Of a DNA stretch of 64,000 bases, positions 1 through 13,678 are shown one piece after another. The position numbers and the translations under genes are program-made. How positions within the stretch are numbered: the stretch's first letter is position 1; each line of letters opens with the position of its first letter. Source of the stretch: Robbsia betulipollinis (GTDB lineage: Bacteria > Pseudomonadota > Gammaproteobacteria > Burkholderiales > Burkholderiaceae). The DNA lies in contig NZ_JAPMXC010000003.1 in assembly GCF_026624755.1 (NCBI RefSeq), forward strand, positions 145,285-209,284. Reading direction: 5' to 3'. A model generated the notes under the pieces. That model did not search any database, was not told where the DNA came from, and saw nothing but the letters and a program-made list of their open reading frames with translations.

Positions 1-443
1 AGTACGGCGACCTGCCGGGCCGACGCCTGATCCATGAAACCATCCGTTCGATGATCAACACGCTGATCGTCGATCTCACCGTCGAGACTGCGGCGCGGCT
101 CAAGGCGGCGGACGTCGATTCGGTCGACGCGGTCCGCGCGGCGGGGCCGCTGGTGGGCAGCAGTCCGGAAATCGCCCGCCAGGCCAAGGAACTGAAGCAG
201 TTCCTGTTTGCCAACCTGTACCGTCATTATCGGGTGATGCGGATGGCGAGCAAGGCGCAAAGGGTGATCACCGGGCTGTTCGACGCCTTCATCGACGATC
301 CGCGTCTGTTGCCGCCACCGTACCAGTCGCCGGACGCCGCCCGGCAGCCGCGTCTGATCGCGCACTATATCGCCGGCATGACCGACCGTTACGCGCAGAA
401 GGAATACCGCCGCCTGTTCATCGTCGGCGACGAAGACAACTGA
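1..443 (+). CDS. dgt: dGTP triphosphohydrolase, C-terminal part
   Basis: The 3' end of a gene that enters from the left edge; the frame is open from base 3 and ends with TGA at 441-443, giving about 146 visible residues. It reads RRLIHETIRSMINTLIVDL near the start and ends in a helical region with NLYRHYRV and YAQKEYRRLF, which matches the C-terminal domain of the bacterial dGTPase/HD family. The family hydrolyses dGTP to deoxyguanosine and triphosphate. The catalytic HD residues lie outside the window. A dgt gene upstream of gltB is the usual order in Burkholderia, which supports the call. An internal ATG at 51 is not the real start because the homologous sequence runs upstream of it. Confidence 0.85.
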   Translation, partial: YGDLPGRRLIHETIRSMINTLIVDLTVETAARLKAADVDSVDAVRAAGPLVGSSPEIARQAKELKQFLFANLYRHYRVMRMASKAQRVITGLFDAFIDDPRLLPPPYQSPDAARQPRLIAHYIAGMTDRYAQKEYRRLFIVGDEDN

Positions 444-471
444 GCGGGCAACGGGGCGTGTCGGATACCCG

Positions 472-1257
472 CTAGAAGCGGTAACCGATGCTGAGGTAGG
501 CGACGATCGGGTTGAGCTGGGTCCGGACCTCGCTTTTCACCGACGCGGTACCGAACGGCGTCGCGGCCCTGGGCGTCGTCAGCGTCAGGGTGCGGCGCAT
601 CGGCAGGTAGGAGACCGACACGCCCGCATACCAGTTCGACGCGAACGCGTACGACATCCCCACGTTGAACACCGGCGACAGGCCCTTGCTGACCGAAACC
701 TCGGTATCGCCGCCGAGCCGCTGCCTGCGGAAGGCGTCGTTGGTGATTTTGCCGTCGGTGAACCACACGTAGGACGCACCCAGGCCGACATAGGGCCGGA
801 ACGCTGCGGTGGCGGGCCTGAAATAGTACTTCAACAGCACCGCCGGGCTCCACATTCGCGCCGAACCGAGTTGCCCATAGGATTCGATCGAGCCTGCCCC
901 GTTGATCCTGAAACGGGGCGGCACGCCCGCGGCCAGCTCGGCGGCGATGTGATCGGTCACGAAATAGGTGACGGTCAGGCCAAGCGTGTTCGCCGCACCG
1001 ACCTGCGAACTGATCTTCTTGTCGGTGCGCGGGAACGACCCGCCGCCGAGTCCGATCGTGGAGTGCATCGGGTCGGTGCTGACCTGCGGCGCGACATGCA
1101 TCCAGCCGGTCGAGAGCACGACGCTGCCGGCGGCCTGCGCGTGCGCGGCGCCGGCCGCGCAGAACAGCACGCCGGCAACGGCACCCTGCAGGACGAAGGG
1201 AATGCGCGGCGGCGGCTCGGCAGCACGCGATGATTCGTTTCGGACTGCTTGATGCAT
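472..1257 (-). CDS. OmpW-family outer membrane protein
   Basis: A 261-residue protein with an N-terminal hydrophobic segment ending in AAHAQA, a likely signal peptidase I site near residue 41. The mature part has alternating beta-strand sequence, a TYFVTDHIAAEL motif, a GLGASYVWF motif, and ends in SIGYRF with a terminal Phe, all typical of 8-stranded OmpW barrels. The family forms small hydrophobic-substrate channels in the outer membrane; the substrate cannot be told here. ATG at 1257 is preceded by AAGGAGCG at good distance. It lies tail to tail with dgt and is divergent from the transposase-like gene. Confidence 0.85.
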   Translation of the reverse strand: MHQAVRNESSRAAEPPPRIPFVLQGAVAGVLFCAAGAAHAQAAGSVVLSTGWMHVAPQVSTDPMHSTIGLGGGSFPRTDKKISSQVGAANTLGLTVTYFVTDHIAAELAAGVPPRFRINGAGSIESYGQLGSARMWSPAVLLKYYFRPATAAFRPYVGLGASYVWFTDGKITNDAFRRQRLGGDTEVSVSKGLSPVFNVGMSYAFASNWYAGVSVSYLPMRRTLTLTTPRAATPFGTASVKSEVRTQLNPIVAYLSIGYRF

Positions 1258-1491
1258 GAGGCGCTCCTTTGCGTGGCAAATCGGGAACGATTATCCGACG
1301 CGGTGGCGGCCCGGACCATTTGTAAGATAGAAGACGGCGTCTAGGAATTTTCTGTAGGTGGTCCGTGACGCGCCGAGCGCATACAATCGCCGCTTGTCCA
1401 CCCTTTGCCGGGGACGCTCGCCGTGACCCGCACTCGTCCGCGCCTTCGCGCGTCGGGTCGGGCCAGGCCGGGTTTCCCCGGGCCGATGCCC

Positions 1492-2196
1492 ATGGCGCGA
1501 CTCGCCCGCCTGTATGTCCCCGGCCTGCCGCAGTACCTGATGCTCGACGCCCGGCCCGGCCAGCCCGCCTTCCGCGACGAGGCGGATCTCGCCAGCTTCG
1601 CCGATACCCTGCGCCGGGTCGCGCGCGAGGCCGGTTTCGCGGTGCACGCGTATGCGCTGCTGCCCTCCGGCGTGCATCTGCTCGGCAGCCCGCGCGATGC
1701 CCGCAGCGCATCGCAGACGGTGCAGGCGGTGGGGCGGCGGTACGTGGCGCTTTACAACCGGCGGCACCAGTGCAGCGGCACCTTGTGGGTGGGACGCTAC
1801 CGGGCGACGGTGATCGACCCCGAGCACCATCTGCTGTTCGTCAGCCGTCTGATCGAATCGCTGGCGGCCACCGCAATGGCGGCCACCGCAGTGGCGGACC
1901 TGCCGCGGCGCTCGAGCCATGCCCATCATGTCGGGCTCGCGCTCGATCCGCTGATCACCGACCATGCGCTCTACTGGTCGCTGGGCAATACCCCGTTCGA
2001 ACGGCAGCGGGTCTATCGGGAGCTCGCCGAGCAGCCGCTCGATCCCGCCGCCTGCGCCCGTGCGCTCGAGGCGACGCGCAAGGGCTGGGTACTGGGCGAC
2101 GACGCGTTTCGCGAACGTTGCGCGCGGCTCGCCAACCGCCGCGTGGAACCTTTGCCGCGCGGCCGTCCCGCCAAAATCGACGATACGGCGCAGTGA
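1492..2196 (+). CDS. REP-associated Y1 transposase-like protein with degenerate HUH motif
   Basis: A 234-residue protein starting MARLARLYVPGLPQ. The fold-defining stretch HAYALLPSGVHLL (residues 52-64) corresponds to HAYVLMPNHVHLL of the IS200/Y1 (RAYT) family, but the first His of the HUH metal site is Gly60; only His62 remains. A candidate nucleophile Tyr84 sits in GRRYVALYN and the WVGRYRATV motif follows. The C-terminal part (LYWSLGNTPFERQ) matches a gene seen beside gltB in other Burkholderia. ATG 1486 and 1405 are alternative starts; 1492 fits the family start best. With one HUH ligand lost, single-strand nicking is doubtful, so this may be a domesticated gene. Nothing shows recent mobility. 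Confidence 0.75.
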   Translation: MARLARLYVPGLPQYLMLDARPGQPAFRDEADLASFADTLRRVAREAGFAVHAYALLPSGVHLLGSPRDARSASQTVQAVGRRYVALYNRRHQCSGTLWVGRYRATVIDPEHHLLFVSRLIESLAATAMAATAVADLPRRSSHAHHVGLALDPLITDHALYWSLGNTPFERQRVYRELAEQPLDPAACARALEATRKGWVLGDDAFRERCARLANRRVEPLPRGRPAKIDDTAQ

Positions 2197-2198
2197 TC

Positions 2199-2249
2199 TG
2201 ACCCTATTAAAACTCACCCTTTTGCGAGGCAGGGATTTAAATAGGGTCA
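2199..2249. repeat. Inverted repeat downstream of the transposase-like gene
   Basis: A 10-base inverted repeat, TGACCCTATT at 2199-2208 and AATAGGGTCA at 2240-2249, encloses 31 bases with an AT-rich centre. It begins two bases after the stop codon of the Y1-transposase-like gene. RAYT genes are often flanked by short imperfect palindromes of this sort. It could instead act as a transcript-end hairpin, but there is no T-run next to it. Confidence 0.5.
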
Positions 2250-2434
2250 TACCATAACGAAACCTTTGTATTCCAAGGGTTGATCGCTTATATTCCGAAT
2301 TCCGGCCATTCGCTCGCACCGGGGCCTGTATGGTCCTGCGAGCCCGGCGGTCGATCCAGCAGCGCAAGTCGACGCTGCACGGTCGACGTCATAAATGCGA
2401 CCGCGCACCGCGCGCTCACGATAACGGTGTCCCC

Positions 2435-7195
<4,761 letters not shown>

Positions 7196-7362
7196 CGCGG
7201 GGCGCGAAGCCGCGGCGGCGTCCGTCGTCCCGGCTTCGCTCGCCCCTGCACCGAACGCACCGTATCGTCGATACCGGCCGTCGGGAAAGGATCGCCGCGA
7301 TCGCGGCTTCGTCCCCGGCCGGATTCCGCCACCACCGCATCAGCAGCAGGATCGAACAAAAA

Positions 7363-8829
7363 ATGGGCAAGGCAACCGGTTTCCTCGAGTTTGAACGACT
7401 CAGCGAACACTACGAGGCGCCGACGGCGCGTCTCAAGCATTACAAGGAATTCGTCTTCGCGCTGACCAACGACGAAGCGAAAGTGCAGGGCGCGCGCTGC
7501 ATGGACTGCGGCATTCCGTTCTGCAACAACGGCTGCCCGGTGAACAACATCATTCCGGATTTCAACGATCTCGTGTATCGCGACGACTGGCGCAACGCGA
7601 TCGAGGTCCTGCACTCGACGAACAATTTCCCGGAATTCACCGGACGCATCTGCCCGGCGCCGTGCGAATCGGCGTGCACGCTCGGCATCAACGACGATCC
7701 GGTCGGCATCAAATCGATCGAACACGCGATCATCGACCGCGCCTGGGCCGAGGGCTGGGTCGCGCCGCAACCGGCGACGCAGCGCACCGGCAAGAAGGTC
7801 GCGGTGGTGGGATCGGGGCCCGCGGGTCTCGCGACGGCGCAGCAGCTCGCCCGCGCCGGTCACGACGTGACGGTGTTCGAGAAAAGCGACCGGATCGGCG
7901 GTCTGCTGCGCTACGGCATCCCGGACTTCAAGCTCGAGAAATGGCTGATCGACCGCCGGATGCGTCAGATGGAAGCCGAGGGCGTGGTTTTCAAGACCAG
8001 CACCTTCGTGGGTCGCGACGCACCGCCCGCCTTGTTCGGCAACCCGGCGCGCGAGTCGATCACGCCGGATCAGCTGCGCGAGCAGTTCGACGTGGTCGTG
8101 ATCGCCGGCGGCAGCGAAACGCCGCGCGACCTGCCGGTGCCGGGGCGCGAGCTGGGAGGGGTGCATTTCGCGATGGAATTCCTGCCGCAGCAGAACCGGG
8201 TGGAGGCGGGCGACGCGCTGCCCGAGCAGACGCGCGCGGCCGGCAAGCATGTGATCGTGATCGGCGGCGGCGATACCGGCTCGGACTGCGTGGGCACGTC
8301 GAACCGGCACGGCGCGGAAAGCGTCGTCCAGTTCGAACTGCTGCCGCGCCCGCCCGAGCAGGAAAACAAGCCGCTGGTCTGGCCGTACTGGCCGACCAAG
8401 CTGCGGACTTCGTCGTCGCACGACGAAGGCTGCGAGCGCGACTGGTCCGTGGCGACGAAACGCTTCGAGGGGCGTAACGGCAAGGTCGAGAAGCTGATCG
8501 CCGCGCGGGTCGAATGGAAGGACGGCAAGATGCAGGAAGTGCCGGATTCGGAATTCGAACTGAAGGCCGATCTGGTGCTGCTGGCGATGGGTTTCGTCGC
8601 GCCGATGCAGGCGGTGCTCGACGCGTTCGGCGTGGAGAAGGATCCGCGCGGCAATGCGCGCGCGGCCACCGACGGCGATCAGGCCTACGCGACCAACGTG
8701 CCGGGCGTGTTCACCGCCGGCGACATGCGTCGCGGCCAGTCGCTGGTGGTATGGGCGATCCGCGAAGGGCGGCAGTGCGCGAAGGCCGTCGATACCTTCC
8801 TGATGGGCGAGTCGAACCTGCCGAAGTGA
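7363..8829 (+). CDS. gltD: Glutamate synthase (NADPH), small subunit
   Basis: A 488-residue protein starting [13 protein letters not shown]. It takes electrons from NADPH and passes them through FAD and two 4Fe-4S clusters to GltB. The N-terminal cluster cysteines are visible in [17 protein letters not shown] and [12 protein letters not shown]. The FAD-binding glycine motif is GSGPAGLA and the NADPH-binding one is [11 protein letters not shown]. The C-terminus has [18 protein letters not shown], the FAD-site signature. The frame is open upstream into gltB, but ATG 7363 is the conserved start. It sits 167 bases after gltB, most likely in the same transcript. Confidence 0.97.
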   Translation: MGKATGFLEFERLSEHYEAPTARLKHYKEFVFALTNDEAKVQGARCMDCGIPFCNNGCPVNNIIPDFNDLVYRDDWRNAIEVLHSTNNFPEFTGRICPAPCESACTLGINDDPVGIKSIEHAIIDRAWAEGWVAPQPATQRTGKKVAVVGSGPAGLATAQQLARAGHDVTVFEKSDRIGGLLRYGIPDFKLEKWLIDRRMRQMEAEGVVFKTSTFVGRDAPPALFGNPARESITPDQLREQFDVVVIAGGSETPRDLPVPGRELGGVHFAMEFLPQQNRVEAGDALPEQTRAAGKHVIVIGGGDTGSDCVGTSNRHGAESVVQFELLPRPPEQENKPLVWPYWPTKLRTSSSHDEGCERDWSVATKRFEGRNGKVEKLIAARVEWKDGKMQEVPDSEFELKADLVLLAMGFVAPMQAVLDAFGVEKDPRGNARAATDGDQAYATNVPGVFTAGDMRRGQSLVVWAIREGRQCAKAVDTFLMGESNLPK

Positions 8830-8830
8830 G

Positions 8831-8862
8831 CGCGGGGCGGGGTGGTTTTCCACCGCCCCGCG
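8831..8862. terminator. Hairpin between convergent gltD and ABC exporter
   Basis: CGCGGGGCGG at 8831-8840 pairs with CCGCCCCGCG at 8853-8862 around a short loop containing TTTT. It starts one base after the gltD stop codon, and the next gene converges on it, so it can stop transcription from both sides. There is no T-tract after the stem, so classical Rho-independent action is uncertain. Confidence 0.55.
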
Positions 8863-8884
8863 TCAGGCCGCATGTTTCAGGTCT

Positions 8885-10531
8885 TCACGCCAGATCCAGA
8901 TGCGCGGAGTGGAAGGCGTCGAGCGTGTCGCGATGCCCGACGCTGATGACCGTCGTCCCGGGCAGGCGTTCGATCAGCAGGCGGTACAGCACCGCCTCGG
9001 TCGCCGTGTCCAGCGCGCTGGTCGCTTCATCCAGGAAGACGATATCCGGCTTCTGCAGCAGGACGCGGGCGAAGGCGACGCGTTGCTGTTCGCCGGGCGA
9101 CATGAGACGCGCCCAATGGGTGGATTCCAGCAGACGCTCGCCGAAATCAGCCAACTGACAAGCGTTCAGCACGTCCTCGCATTGCGCATCGGTAAACGCC
9201 GCGGCGTCGGACGGATAGCACAGGTTCGCCTTCAGGGTGTCGATCGGCATATAGCTTTGCTGCGGCACGAACAGCAGCCGGGCCCCCACCGGGATGTCGA
9301 TCGTGCCGCTGCCGAACGCCCAGAGTCCGGCCAGCGCGCGCAGCAGGGTGCTCTTGCCGGAGCCCGAGGGTCCTCGCACCAGCCAGCGCGATCCCGGCGC
9401 GGCGACGATGTCGGTAATCGTACTCAGCGCCTCGCCGTTCGGCCGGTCCAGCACGAGCCCATGCGTCTCGACCGTGCCATTGTCGATACGGTGCAGATTG
9501 ATGCCGCCCGCCAGCGTCGCCGGCGATTCGGTCTCGGCGAAATGCTGCTGGTCGATCGCGCGGCGGAATTCCCGCAGCCGGTTGACCGTGGCGCGCCAGT
9601 TGGCGAGCGTCGAGAAGCTGCCGATGAACCAGGACATCGAATCGCTGACCTGGCCGAACGCGCTGTTGATCTGCATCAGCACGCCGAGCGAAAAGGCGCC
9701 GGCGAAGTATTGCGGACCGGCCGCGATCAACGGGAAGATGATCGCCACTTGTCCATATACCGAATTCACCAGCGTCAGCCGCTTGGTCAGCCGCATCACC
9801 ATGCGCCAGTTGTCGCGGATCCGGAGGAAGGCATCGCCCACGCGAAGGGTCTCGGTATCGGCGCCGTCGTACAGCGCGACCTGTTCGGCGCTCTCGCGCA
9901 AACGAATCAGCATGAAGCGGAAATCAGCTTCCACCCGCTGTTGCTGGTAATTGATGGTCACCAGCGGCCGGCCGACCCTGAACATCACCACCGAACCGAC
10001 GAGCGCGTAGAGGAACGCCACCCAGACCATATAGCCGGGGATGTGAATCGGCACATGGAACAGCGTGATCGACAGCGCGCCGGCAACCGTCCACAGAATG
10101 GTGATGAAAGAAAACAGCGTCACCAGCGTGGAGAGCAGGTCGAGCGACAGCGCCAGCGTGGTCGACGCCAGGCCTTGGAGATCGTCGCTGATCCGTTGAT
10201 CGGGATTGTCCGCCAGCCGGTCGCGCTCGATCCGGTAGAACGCATGATCCTCCAGCCAGCGGTGCACGTAATTGTTCGTCAGCCATTGCCGCCAGCGAAA
10301 TTCGAGCATCTGCCGGAAATAGATCCGATAAATGGCGATCAGCACATACGGAAAGACGATGAACACAAACTCGATCAGCGAATGCCGGAACGCGGCCGCG
10401 TCGCGTTTTTGCAGCGAATCGTAGAATCCGACGTTCCAGGAATTGAGCCGGACGTTGATGTAGACGATCGCCAGATTCATCGCGACGACCAGGGCGAGCA
10501 AGCCGCGCGCCGACCATTTCTGCTCCGACAC
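8885..10531 (-). CDS. ABC exporter, SbmA/YddA-type fused permease-ATPase
   Basis: A 548-residue inner-membrane half-transporter. Residues 1-330 contain about six membrane segments of the ABC_membrane_2 type (WNVGFYDSLQ, DNPDQRISDDL), like SbmA/BacA/YddA. The C-terminal ATPase has Walker A GPSGSGKS, signature MSPGEQQRVAFARVL and Walker B IVFLDEATSALD. Substrate unknown; relatives move peptides or long-chain molecules. The GTG at 10531 is the first standard start, but the frame is open to 10685 and the sequence just upstream (EKKITAWSLIRPFW) fits the family's N-terminus. A good GGAGG (10595-10591) sits 5 bases before an ATC at 10585, so translation may begin there at a non-standard codon, or the start has been lost or misread. 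Confidence 0.85.
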   Translation of the reverse strand: MSEQKWSARGLLALVVAMNLAIVYINVRLNSWNVGFYDSLQKRDAAAFRHSLIEFVFIVFPYVLIAIYRIYFRQMLEFRWRQWLTNNYVHRWLEDHAFYRIERDRLADNPDQRISDDLQGLASTTLALSLDLLSTLVTLFSFITILWTVAGALSITLFHVPIHIPGYMVWVAFLYALVGSVVMFRVGRPLVTINYQQQRVEADFRFMLIRLRESAEQVALYDGADTETLRVGDAFLRIRDNWRMVMRLTKRLTLVNSVYGQVAIIFPLIAAGPQYFAGAFSLGVLMQINSAFGQVSDSMSWFIGSFSTLANWRATVNRLREFRRAIDQQHFAETESPATLAGGINLHRIDNGTVETHGLVLDRPNGEALSTITDIVAAPGSRWLVRGPSGSGKSTLLRALAGLWAFGSGTIDIPVGARLLFVPQQSYMPIDTLKANLCYPSDAAAFTDAQCEDVLNACQLADFGERLLESTHWARLMSPGEQQRVAFARVLLQKPDIVFLDEATSALDTATEAVLYRLLIERLPGTTVISVGHRDTLDAFHSAHLDLA

Positions 10532-10784
10532 CCAGAACGGGCGGATCAGGCTCCAGGCCGTGATTTTCTTTTCCGTGATGATGATGCGGTCCTCCAGGGA
10601 GTGCAGATCCGGGACAATATCGAGATATCGCGCAGGCAGAGAATAACGCGTGATGCATTTTTCCGTATCTTCCTTAAAGGCAAATTAAGACACGCATGCA
10701 ACAAAGTAGAATTTTTCGAGATGATTGCGGTGCCGCCGTTCGACGCGGTTTCCACACCGCTCCGGCACGGACCCGGCGCGGCGC

Positions 10785-10813
10785 TTAACGTCGCGCGCGA
10801 TCTGTGATGTAAT
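10785..10813 (+). promoter_or_regulatory. Probable sigma-70 promoter of the thiamine operon
   Basis: TTAACG at 10785-10790 and TGTAAT at 10808-10813 are separated by 17 bases, a near-consensus arrangement. Transcription would begin near 10820, just before the first conserved base of the TPP riboswitch, which is the expected geometry. Not tested beyond the sequence match. Confidence 0.55.
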
Positions 10814-10827
10814 GAGGCGTGATGAAA

Positions 10828-10908
10828 CGGGGGTGCTGCGAACGCGGGACGGTTTGCGGCTGAGAGAGTCCCTTGGCACCCGATCCGGGTAATACCGGCG
10901 AGGGGAGT
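10828..10908 (+). promoter_or_regulatory. TPP riboswitch (THI element)
   Basis: The stretch has the conserved blocks of the thiamine pyrophosphate aptamer in order: GGGGGTGC at 10829-10836, CTGAGA at 10860-10865, and ACCCGATCCGGGTAATACC from about 10878, ending in CGGCGAGGGG. The aptamer lies about 260 bases upstream of thiO. In this family TPP binding reduces expression of the downstream thiamine synthesis genes, in proteobacteria usually by hiding the ribosome site or by early termination. I do not see a clear intrinsic terminator in the 10909-11170 leader, which is otherwise GC-rich and has no convincing gene. Confidence 0.92.
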
Positions 10909-11170
10909 TTCCGCCGCGCCTTGGCGCGGCCGACCGCCTTGGGGCGCCCGCCCCAGTTGCAACGGCACTGCTGTGCGCCGCCGGCATGGTCCTCCACGCG
11001 AAATACGCGAGGCCGCCCATCCGGTTTGCCGCCGCGCCGCTTCTCTCCCGCTCATCGTTCCGGTTCCGGGCTCGCTCCCGGCTCTGTTGTGCGCCCGCGC
11101 TCGCATTTCGGCATGTCGTTTTTGGCGTGTCGTCCCGGCGTGTCGTCTCGCGCACTCCGGTATTTCGCAG

Positions 11171-12475
11171 ATGACGATGACCCTGAATTCCCTGGAAAGC
11201 GACGCCATGCGTCCCGACGTGGCGATCGTGGGCGCCGGCCTGGCCGGACGCCTGCTCGCCTGGCGCCTGGCGCGCGACGGGCTGCGTGTCGCTTTGTTCG
11301 AACGCGGCGATCCGCATGGCCGCGCGGCCGCCGCCTGGGTGGCCGCGGCGATGCTCGCGCCGCTGGCCGAAGCAGCGGTGGCCGAGCCGTTGCTGGTGGC
11401 GCTGGGCGAGGCGTCGCTGGGCCGCTGGCCGCGCTGGCTGGCCGAGTTGCCGGCACCGGTGTATTTCCAGCGCAACGGCACGCTGGTGGTGTGGCATGCG
11501 GCCGACCAGGCCGATGCGACGCTGTTCCAGCGGCGCGTAATGGCGAACGCGCCGGCGTCGATGCGAGACGGCCGCATCGCGACGCTCGACGGCGCCGGGC
11601 TCGCGCGTGTCGAACCGGCGCTCGGCGGCCGCTTTCAGCAAGGCTGGCTGCTCGACGGCGAAGGGCAACTCGACAATCGCCAGTTGCTGGCGGCGCTGGA
11701 TCTCGCGCTGGCCGCACACGGCGTGCCGATCCATGCCGGCGTGGCGGTGGACGCGGACAACTGGCCCGATGCCGGGCTGACGATCGATTGCCGCGGCCTG
11801 GGCGCAAGGCCGTCCCTGCCGGGTTTGCGCGGCATCCGCGGCGAGGTGGTGCGCGTGGCCGCCCCCGGCATCGGTCTGCAGCGCCCGGTGCGTCTGCTCC
11901 ATCCGCGTTATCCAATCTATATCGCGCCGAAGCAACAGGACCGTTATGTCATCGGCGCGACGGAAATCGAGAGCGACGACGATTCGCCGGTGAGCGTGCG
12001 CTCCGCCCTCGAATTGCTGTCGGCGGCGTTTTCGGTGCATCCGGGTTTCGGCGAGGCGCGCATTCTCGAACTGAATTCACAGTGCCGGCCGACGCTCGCC
12101 GACCAGCGGCCGGCGATCGTGTTCGACGCCGCGGCGTACGCGCCAGGCGGGGCGGGAGCGGGAACGGGCCGGGAGCGCGCACCGCGTTTCGCGGTCAACG
12201 GCCTGTACCGGCATGGTTTCATGATCGCGCCGGAAGTCGTCAACGAGGCGGCGACGCTCGCGCGCGTCCTGCTCGACCACCCACGCGATGCGTGCGCGGG
12301 CTTCGCCGCGTGGCACGCGGCCACACCCTGGCCGGAACTGGCGTCCGGCGTCCGGTTCCCTGCGGCGAGCGGCGACGCTGACCGCCATCCCGACGCCGCT
12401 CGCCGTTCCGGCGCGTCCGCGCCCGCGGCCGTCGATCATTCTTCTCCGACCGACCGATTCCCATGCAGATCCTGA
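11171..12475 (+). CDS. thiO: Glycine oxidase / FAD-dependent oxidase for thiazole synthesis
   Basis: A 434-residue FAD protein of the DAO family. It oxidises glycine to the imine used by ThiG to build the thiazole ring of thiamine. The FAD-binding motif VGAGLAGRLLAW follows the start closely, with the acidic end of the second strand in VALFERGDP. The C-terminal region has NGLYRHGFMIAPEV, where GLYRHG is the usual substrate/FAD-site motif of ThiO. Starts at 11171, 11177 and 11207 are all possible; MRPDVAIVGAG from 11207 is the minimal form. The last 40 or so residues are low in homology. The gene overlaps thiS by 13 bases, so the two are likely translationally coupled under the TPP riboswitch. 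Confidence 0.9.
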   Translation: MTMTLNSLESDAMRPDVAIVGAGLAGRLLAWRLARDGLRVALFERGDPHGRAAAAWVAAAMLAPLAEAAVAEPLLVALGEASLGRWPRWLAELPAPVYFQRNGTLVVWHAADQADATLFQRRVMANAPASMRDGRIATLDGAGLARVEPALGGRFQQGWLLDGEGQLDNRQLLAALDLALAAHGVPIHAGVAVDADNWPDAGLTIDCRGLGARPSLPGLRGIRGEVVRVAAPGIGLQRPVRLLHPRYPIYIAPKQQDRYVIGATEIESDDDSPVSVRSALELLSAAFSVHPGFGEARILELNSQCRPTLADQRPAIVFDAAAYAPGGAGAGTGRERAPRFAVNGLYRHGFMIAPEVVNEAATLARVLLDHPRDACAGFAAWHAATPWPELASGVRFPAASGDADRHPDAARRSGASAPAAVDHSSPTDRFPCRS

Positions 12476-12660
12476 TCAACCAGCAAGCGCTCGAACTCGC
12501 CGAGCCCGCCATGGTCGCCGACGCGCTCGCCGCGTTCGACGCCCGTCCGCCGTTCGCCGTCGCGGTAAACGGGCAGTTTCTCGCCCGCTCGCGGTATGCG
12601 CTGCAGCCGCTCGCGCCGGGCGACCGGCTCGACGTCGTGCGGCCGGTCGCAGGCGGCTGA
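12463..12660 (+). CDS. thiS: Sulfur carrier protein ThiS
   Basis: A 65-residue ubiquitin-like protein. It ends in VRPVAGG, the C-terminal Gly-Gly that is adenylated and turned into a thiocarboxylate to give sulfur to the thiazole. It starts MQILINQQAL inside the end of thiO and is followed after 136 bases by thiG. The length and the terminal GG are diagnostic even though little else is conserved. Confidence 0.92.
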   Translation: MQILINQQALELAEPAMVADALAAFDARPPFAVAVNGQFLARSRYALQPLAPGDRLDVVRPVAGG

Positions 12661-12796
12661 TGGACCTGGCCGGGCCGGACCGGACCGGTCTTGAAGGACC
12701 GCGGGCCGGGAACCGGCCCGAACCTGGAACGGTCTCGAGCCGGGTGTGAAGCGCACTCTTTGAAGCACCCTTTGAAGCACCCTTGGGGACACTGTC

Positions 12797-13678
12797 ATGA
12801 ACGCTGAAAACGCCGGGGCCGCGATGCGCTCCGGAATCGCCGATGCCGCCGTCGATACCGATGCGCCACTGACGCTGTACGGCGAAACCTTCGCCAGTCG
12901 CCTGTTGCTCGGCACGGCCCGCTATCCGTCGCTGGCCAGCCTGGTCGATGCGATCCGTGCGGCCCGGCCGGCGATGGTCACCGTCGCCCTGCGTCGGCAA
13001 CTCGCCGGCGCGCAGGGGGCGGACGGCGCGCAGGGCGGCGAGGCCTCGTTCTTCGAGACCCTGCGCCGCGAGGGGCGGCCTTTCCTGCCGAACACCGCCG
13101 GTTGCCAGTCGGTCGACGAGGCGGTCAATACCGCACGCATGGCGCGCGAGGTGTTCGGCACCGACTGGGTCAAGCTCGAACTGATCGGCGACGACTATAC
13201 CTTGCAGCCCGATCCGGTCGCGTTGATCGAGGCCGCGGCGATCCTGATCCGCGAGGGCTTCAAGGTGCTGCCTTACTGCACCGAGGATCTGGTCGTCGGC
13301 CGGCGCCTGCTCGATGCCGGTTGTCAGGCCCTGATGCCCTGGGCCGCGCCGATCGGCACCGGCCGGGGGGTGGCGAACCCCCATGCGCTGCGTTTGCTGC
13401 GCGAGCGCCTGCCCGATACCCCGTTGATCGTCGATGCCGGGCTGGGAGTGCCGTCGCATGCCTGCCAGGTGCTGGAATGGGGCTTCGACGGGGTTCTCCT
13501 GAACACGGCGGTGTCGCAGGCGACGTCGCCGCCGCGCATGGCGGCGGCATTCGCCGCGGCGGTGGCGGCCGGGCGCGACGCGCGGCGTGCCGGCCCGATG
13601 CCGGAGCGCGCCGCCGCGCAGGCGAGCACCGCGGTCGTCGGCATGCCGTTCTGGCACCAGGCGGGCGCCACGTCATGA
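12797..13678 (+). CDS. thiG: Thiazole synthase
   Basis: A 293-residue TIM-barrel enzyme that joins deoxyxylulose phosphate, the glycine imine and sulfur from ThiS to form the thiazole phosphate. Family motifs visible are LYGETFASRLLLGTARYPS at the start of the barrel, NTAGCQSVDEAV, WVKLELIGDD with the Schiff-base lysine, VLPYCTEDLVVGRRL and MPWAAPIGTGRGV. The extra first 25 residues before the barrel are not conserved. The stop codon overlaps the thiE start as ATGA, so the two are translationally coupled. Confidence 0.96.
   Translation: MNAENAGAAMRSGIADAAVDTDAPLTLYGETFASRLLLGTARYPSLASLVDAIRAARPAMVTVALRRQLAGAQGADGAQGGEASFFETLRREGRPFLPNTAGCQSVDEAVNTARMAREVFGTDWVKLELIGDDYTLQPDPVALIEAAAILIREGFKVLPYCTEDLVVGRRLLDAGCQALMPWAAPIGTGRGVANPHALRLLRERLPDTPLIVDAGLGVPSHACQVLEWGFDGVLLNTAVSQATSPPRMAAAFAAAVAAGRDARRAGPMPERAAAQASTAVVGMPFWHQAGATS

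Noticed and set aside
7196..7362. Terminator between gltB and gltD
   Set aside because: There is an 8-base stem (CGAAGCCG with CGGCTTCG) with an 18-base loop and no T-run. The two subunits of one enzyme are expected to be cotranscribed.
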